Program-made: the position numbers and the translations under genes | Shown here: in pieces, positions 61,797 through 64,000 of the stretch | Layout: every line of letters begins with the position of its first letter | How positions within the stretch are numbered: position 1 is the first letter of the stretch | Notes under the pieces: generated by a model | Database searches by the model: none | Seen by the model: the letters and a program-made list of their open reading frames with translations, nothing else | Told to the model about the DNA's origin: nothing | From: Metabacillus idriensis | GTDB taxonomy: Bacteria > Bacillota > Bacilli > Bacillales > Bacillaceae | Assembly: GCF_009674765.1 (NCBI RefSeq) | Contig: NZ_WKKF01000002.1 | Location: 248,001 to 312,000, forward strand | Length of the DNA: 64,000 bases | Direction of reading: 5' to 3'

Positions 61797-61854
61797 TGGA
61801 TAAACCATGAAAGGGGGAGAGACCTGGAATCGATCAAGATTCTACATATGTAAT

Positions 61855-61868
61855 TGTAAGGGCTTACA
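61855..61868 (+). promoter_or_regulatory. cre-like palindrome before the binding-protein gene
   Basis: TGTAAGGGCTTACA differs from a perfect palindromic cre (TGTAAGCGCTTACA) by one base, but at the central C. It may be a weakened CcpA site. Confidence 0.45.
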
Positions 61869-61897
61869 TTTAGTTAACCACGATTAACAGGGGGATT

Positions 61898-63217
61898 ATG
61901 ATGAAGAAATGGCTATTTTTAGTACTTGCTGTTTTGCTTGTTTTATCAGGATGTCAATCGAGCACGGGTAGCTCGGGCGAGAAGACGGAACCTGTAAAGG
62001 CGCCGGATCGTGATTTAACGGCAGAAGGCTTGCCTGAGTTTAATGAAAAGGTTGGAGAATTAGGGAAAACGGACTTGGAAATTTGGCTTGCAGCTGATTA
62101 TGCCAATACAGCTCCGATTCAAGATGCGATTAAGGAATTTAAGGAAGTCTATCCTAACATTTCGATCAAAACGGTTGGGATTGAATGGGGAGATATGAGC
62201 AATAAAGTAAAACTTGCCGTTTCCAGCGGAGCAGTTCCTGATATGGCTCATGCCCATGCATTTGCAATGGGTGCACAGGGTCTTGCTGAACCGGTAGATG
62301 ATCTGTGGGAAGAGTGGGGCGAAGAGGATAAGTTTGTTCCAGGCGGTATTGAGGATACAACCTGGGAAGGTGTTAAATATGGGATGCCAATCGATGTAAA
62401 TACAACAATCTACTTGTATAACAAGAAGGTTTTTGAAGAGAACGGCATCAAAGAAGCTCCAAAAACACTAGATGAGTTAGTAGATGTATCAAAGAAATTA
62501 ACAAAGAAAGATGGATCTAGATATGGAATCGTGACGAGTGCCAGCGGATGGAGTTTCTTTGGAAATGTCATCGCCGCAGGAACGAACACGCTGAAGTTTG
62601 ATGGGGACAAGGTGACAGCTAATCTTAATGATCCAAAGATTGTTGAAACGATGGCGAAATATACAGGCTTAGCTACAGTGGATAAATCATCTCCTGTTCC
62701 GCCGCCGCAGCAGCGACAAACGGATCATCCTGTAGCGATGTTTGGGACAGGAAGAGCTGTGTCCTTCATTTCCGGACCTTGGGATATTGCCAGAATCAAA
62801 AATGAATTTCCAGATGCGTATAAAGATTTAGCAACGGCGAAGCTTCCTGGTGATGAAAAAGGGTCTGTATTAGGCGGAGGAAGCTTGTTTGTTCCAAAGG
62901 GATCAAAAGACAAAGTTGCTTCCTTTGAGCTGATGAAATGGTTTGTTTCAGACAAGTATGGGATTCGGTTAGCGAAAGAGCAAGGCCGTCATCCGGTGAA
63001 AACACACTTATATGAAGATGAAATGTACAGTGATCCGTTATTGAAGCCGTATGTAGAGACGCTGCAAGATGCTGTACCGTATAAATTGGAAGCGTATCCA
63101 GAAGCAAATGATGCATGGGGTAAAGCTTTGCGTGCAGTATTTGACGGAGCTGATCCGCAAAAAACACTGGACGAAGCACAGGCAATTGCTGAAAAAGCTG
63201 TAAATTCAGCTAAGTAG
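61898..63217 (+). CDS. Sugar-binding lipoprotein of the second ABC importer
   Basis: 439 residues. Lipoprotein signal (VLAVLLVLSGC), then a MalE-like domain with DLEIWLAADYAN, MPIDVNTTIYLYNKKVFEEN and a C-terminal helix KTLDEAQAIAEKAVNSAK. The start is ATG 61898 or 61901 after CAGGGGGATT. It is the first transporter gene of the operon begun by lacI; the permease follows. Confidence 0.92.
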   Translation: MMKKWLFLVLAVLLVLSGCQSSTGSSGEKTEPVKAPDRDLTAEGLPEFNEKVGELGKTDLEIWLAADYANTAPIQDAIKEFKEVYPNISIKTVGIEWGDMSNKVKLAVSSGAVPDMAHAHAFAMGAQGLAEPVDDLWEEWGEEDKFVPGGIEDTTWEGVKYGMPIDVNTTIYLYNKKVFEENGIKEAPKTLDELVDVSKKLTKKDGSRYGIVTSASGWSFFGNVIAAGTNTLKFDGDKVTANLNDPKIVETMAKYTGLATVDKSSPVPPPQQRQTDHPVAMFGTGRAVSFISGPWDIARIKNEFPDAYKDLATAKLPGDEKGSVLGGGSLFVPKGSKDKVASFELMKWFVSDKYGIRLAKEQGRHPVKTHLYEDEMYSDPLLKPYVETLQDAVPYKLEAYPEANDAWGKALRAVFDGADPQKTLDEAQAIAEKAVNSAK

Positions 63218-63242
63218 GCAGTGGAATAGAATAGTTGATTTT

Positions 63243-63270
63243 GAAAGGGTATGTGCAGACATGCCCTTTC
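63243..63270 (+). other. Intercistronic hairpin between binding protein and permease
   Basis: GAAAGGG.ATGT pairs with ACAT.CCCTTTC around GCAG. No T-run follows, so it is an mRNA-stabilising or attenuating stem. Confidence 0.75.
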
Positions 63271-63291
63271 CCTTTAAAGGGAGTGAACATA

Positions 63292-64000
63292 ATGAAAACG
63301 GAAATGGCTTCGCAAATGAATACACAAATAAAAACGAAAAAAGAGTTTCATAAATTGAAAGATTATATCGGGTCTTATCTTTTTGTTTTACCTGCTCTTA
63401 GTTTCTTATTTATCTTCTCCATAGCTCCTATACTCTATTTAATCTGGCTGAGCTTTCATGATTATAGCCTGCCGAATCCCGCAGAGTTTACAGGCTTAAA
63501 GAACTTTTCTCAAATGCTTCAAGACAAGCTTTTCATTAAGAGTCTCGGCAATACAATCGTATATACTGCAGGCTCCATGTTCTTAGGACTGAGCGGCGCG
63601 ATTGCTGTTGCTGTGCTTCTTAACAGAAAGCTTAGAGGCTTACGATTTTTTAAAGTGTTTTATTTTCTGCCGACGATCACATCTGAAGTTATTACAGCCA
63701 TGATCTTTTTGTGGGTGTTTGATAATAATTTGGGCATCCTTAACTATTTGCTGAAGCTCGCAGGGGTTGAAGCACCGCCGGCTTGGCTTTTGCAGCCGAC
63801 TACAGCGATGATCATTCTGATTCTGATTGGGGCATGGAGAGGAACAGCTTATAATATCCCGATTTTCTTGGCAGCCCTTCAGGCAGTGCCGCAATCCTTA
63901 TATGAAGCAGCTAGGATTGACGGGGCAAATTCCTGGAAACAGTTTATACATATTACACTGCCATCAATCACCCATATATTAGTTTACACCATGGTTATGT
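63292..64000 (+). CDS. Carbohydrate ABC transporter permease (MalF type), cut by the window end
   Basis: ATG 63292 after AAAGGGAGTGAACATA opens a frame without a stop to the end of the window, 236 codons. The visible part has five helices and the EAA loop YEAARIDGANSWKQFIHITL just before the edge. N-terminal KTEMASQMNTQIKTKKEFHK is cytoplasmic. The partner MalG-type permease should lie outside. Confidence 0.9.
   Translation, partial: MKTEMASQMNTQIKTKKEFHKLKDYIGSYLFVLPALSFLFIFSIAPILYLIWLSFHDYSLPNPAEFTGLKNFSQMLQDKLFIKSLGNTIVYTAGSMFLGLSGAIAVAVLLNRKLRGLRFFKVFYFLPTITSEVITAMIFLWVFDNNLGILNYLLKLAGVEAPPAWLLQPTTAMIILILIGAWRGTAYNIPIFLAALQAVPQSLYEAARIDGANSWKQFIHITLPSITHILVYTMVM

Overview
The window is chromosomal DNA of a spore-forming Firmicute of the family Bacillaceae. 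The evidence is near-family-perfect SpoIIID, Mbl, SpoIID and SpoIIQ, many TTG/GTG starts with GGAGG-type ribosome sites, and gene order that matches the Bacillus subtilis ywzB-ywmB-murAA-spoIID-spoIIQ-spoIIID-mbl-flhO-flhP-fabZ-ywpF-ssbB-ywqA-ywqB-ywqC-ywqD-ywqE segment. I cannot name a species; Bacillus sensu lato or Metabacillus-like is my inference.

Layout. (1) 0.5-11.4 kb is an 11-gene complex I operon (nuoABCDHIJKLMN) without nuoEFG, interrupted between nuoH and nuoI by two copies of a five-unit 21-nt periodic element; NuoC carries a very long Ala/Lys repeat extension. (2) 11.6-25.2 kb is the cell-wall and sporulation core: ywzB, ywmB, murAA, a VanZ-like gene, spoIID, DUF421, ywnH, ywnJ, spoIIQ, a usd-like leader ORF with spoIIID, mbl, flhO, flhP, an EpuA-like gene and fabZ, with recognisable sigma-E and sigma-F promoters. 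(3) 25.5-33.5 kb holds a lipoprotein, ywpF, a competence ssbB with a textbook ComK box, a heptad coiled-coil gene, the SNF2 helicase/SWIM pair ywqA-ywqB, and several very small genes. (4) 33.7-49.1 kb is an exopolysaccharide locus: tyrosine-kinase modulator, BY-kinase and phosphatase, GalU, initiating sugar transferase, flippase, polymerase, four glycosyltransferase genes (two of them an Alg14/Alg13-like split pair), a pyruvyl transferase, a nitroreductase-like protein, UDP-glucose dehydrogenase and GalE. Its middle is visibly more AT-rich than the flanks. (5) 49.2-64 kb is carbohydrate uptake: an ABC importer with LacI and YesL-like genes, divergent from a DUF1861/GH130/ManA mannoside operon, then a zinc-ribbon HtrA-like protease and a second LacI/ABC importer cut by the window end. 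Decayed genes (IstB, LacI, ROK kinase, ManA tail) sit in the gaps.

The intergenic DNA holds two dispersed repeat families. Family A is a roughly 122-nt structured element (tandem pair at 224-465, single at 14157, four in a row at 20948-21473, a short form at 32850) whose inner hairpin changes sequence between copies while pairing is kept. Family B is an array of five 21-nt units starting AAGTAAA (4893, 5110, 28138, and a decayed copy at 25272). One family A copy has its inner part replaced by another 21-nt periodic array. These repeats are the least explained content of the window.

How the parts work together: complex I feeds the respiratory chain; MurAA, Mbl, FabZ and the sporulation proteins serve envelope growth and engulfment; the tyrosine kinase/phosphatase pair probably tunes the capsule enzymes around it; the mannoside importer, GH130 phosphorylase and ManA form a path from beta-mannosides to fructose 6-phosphate under LacI operators and CcpA (cre) sites.
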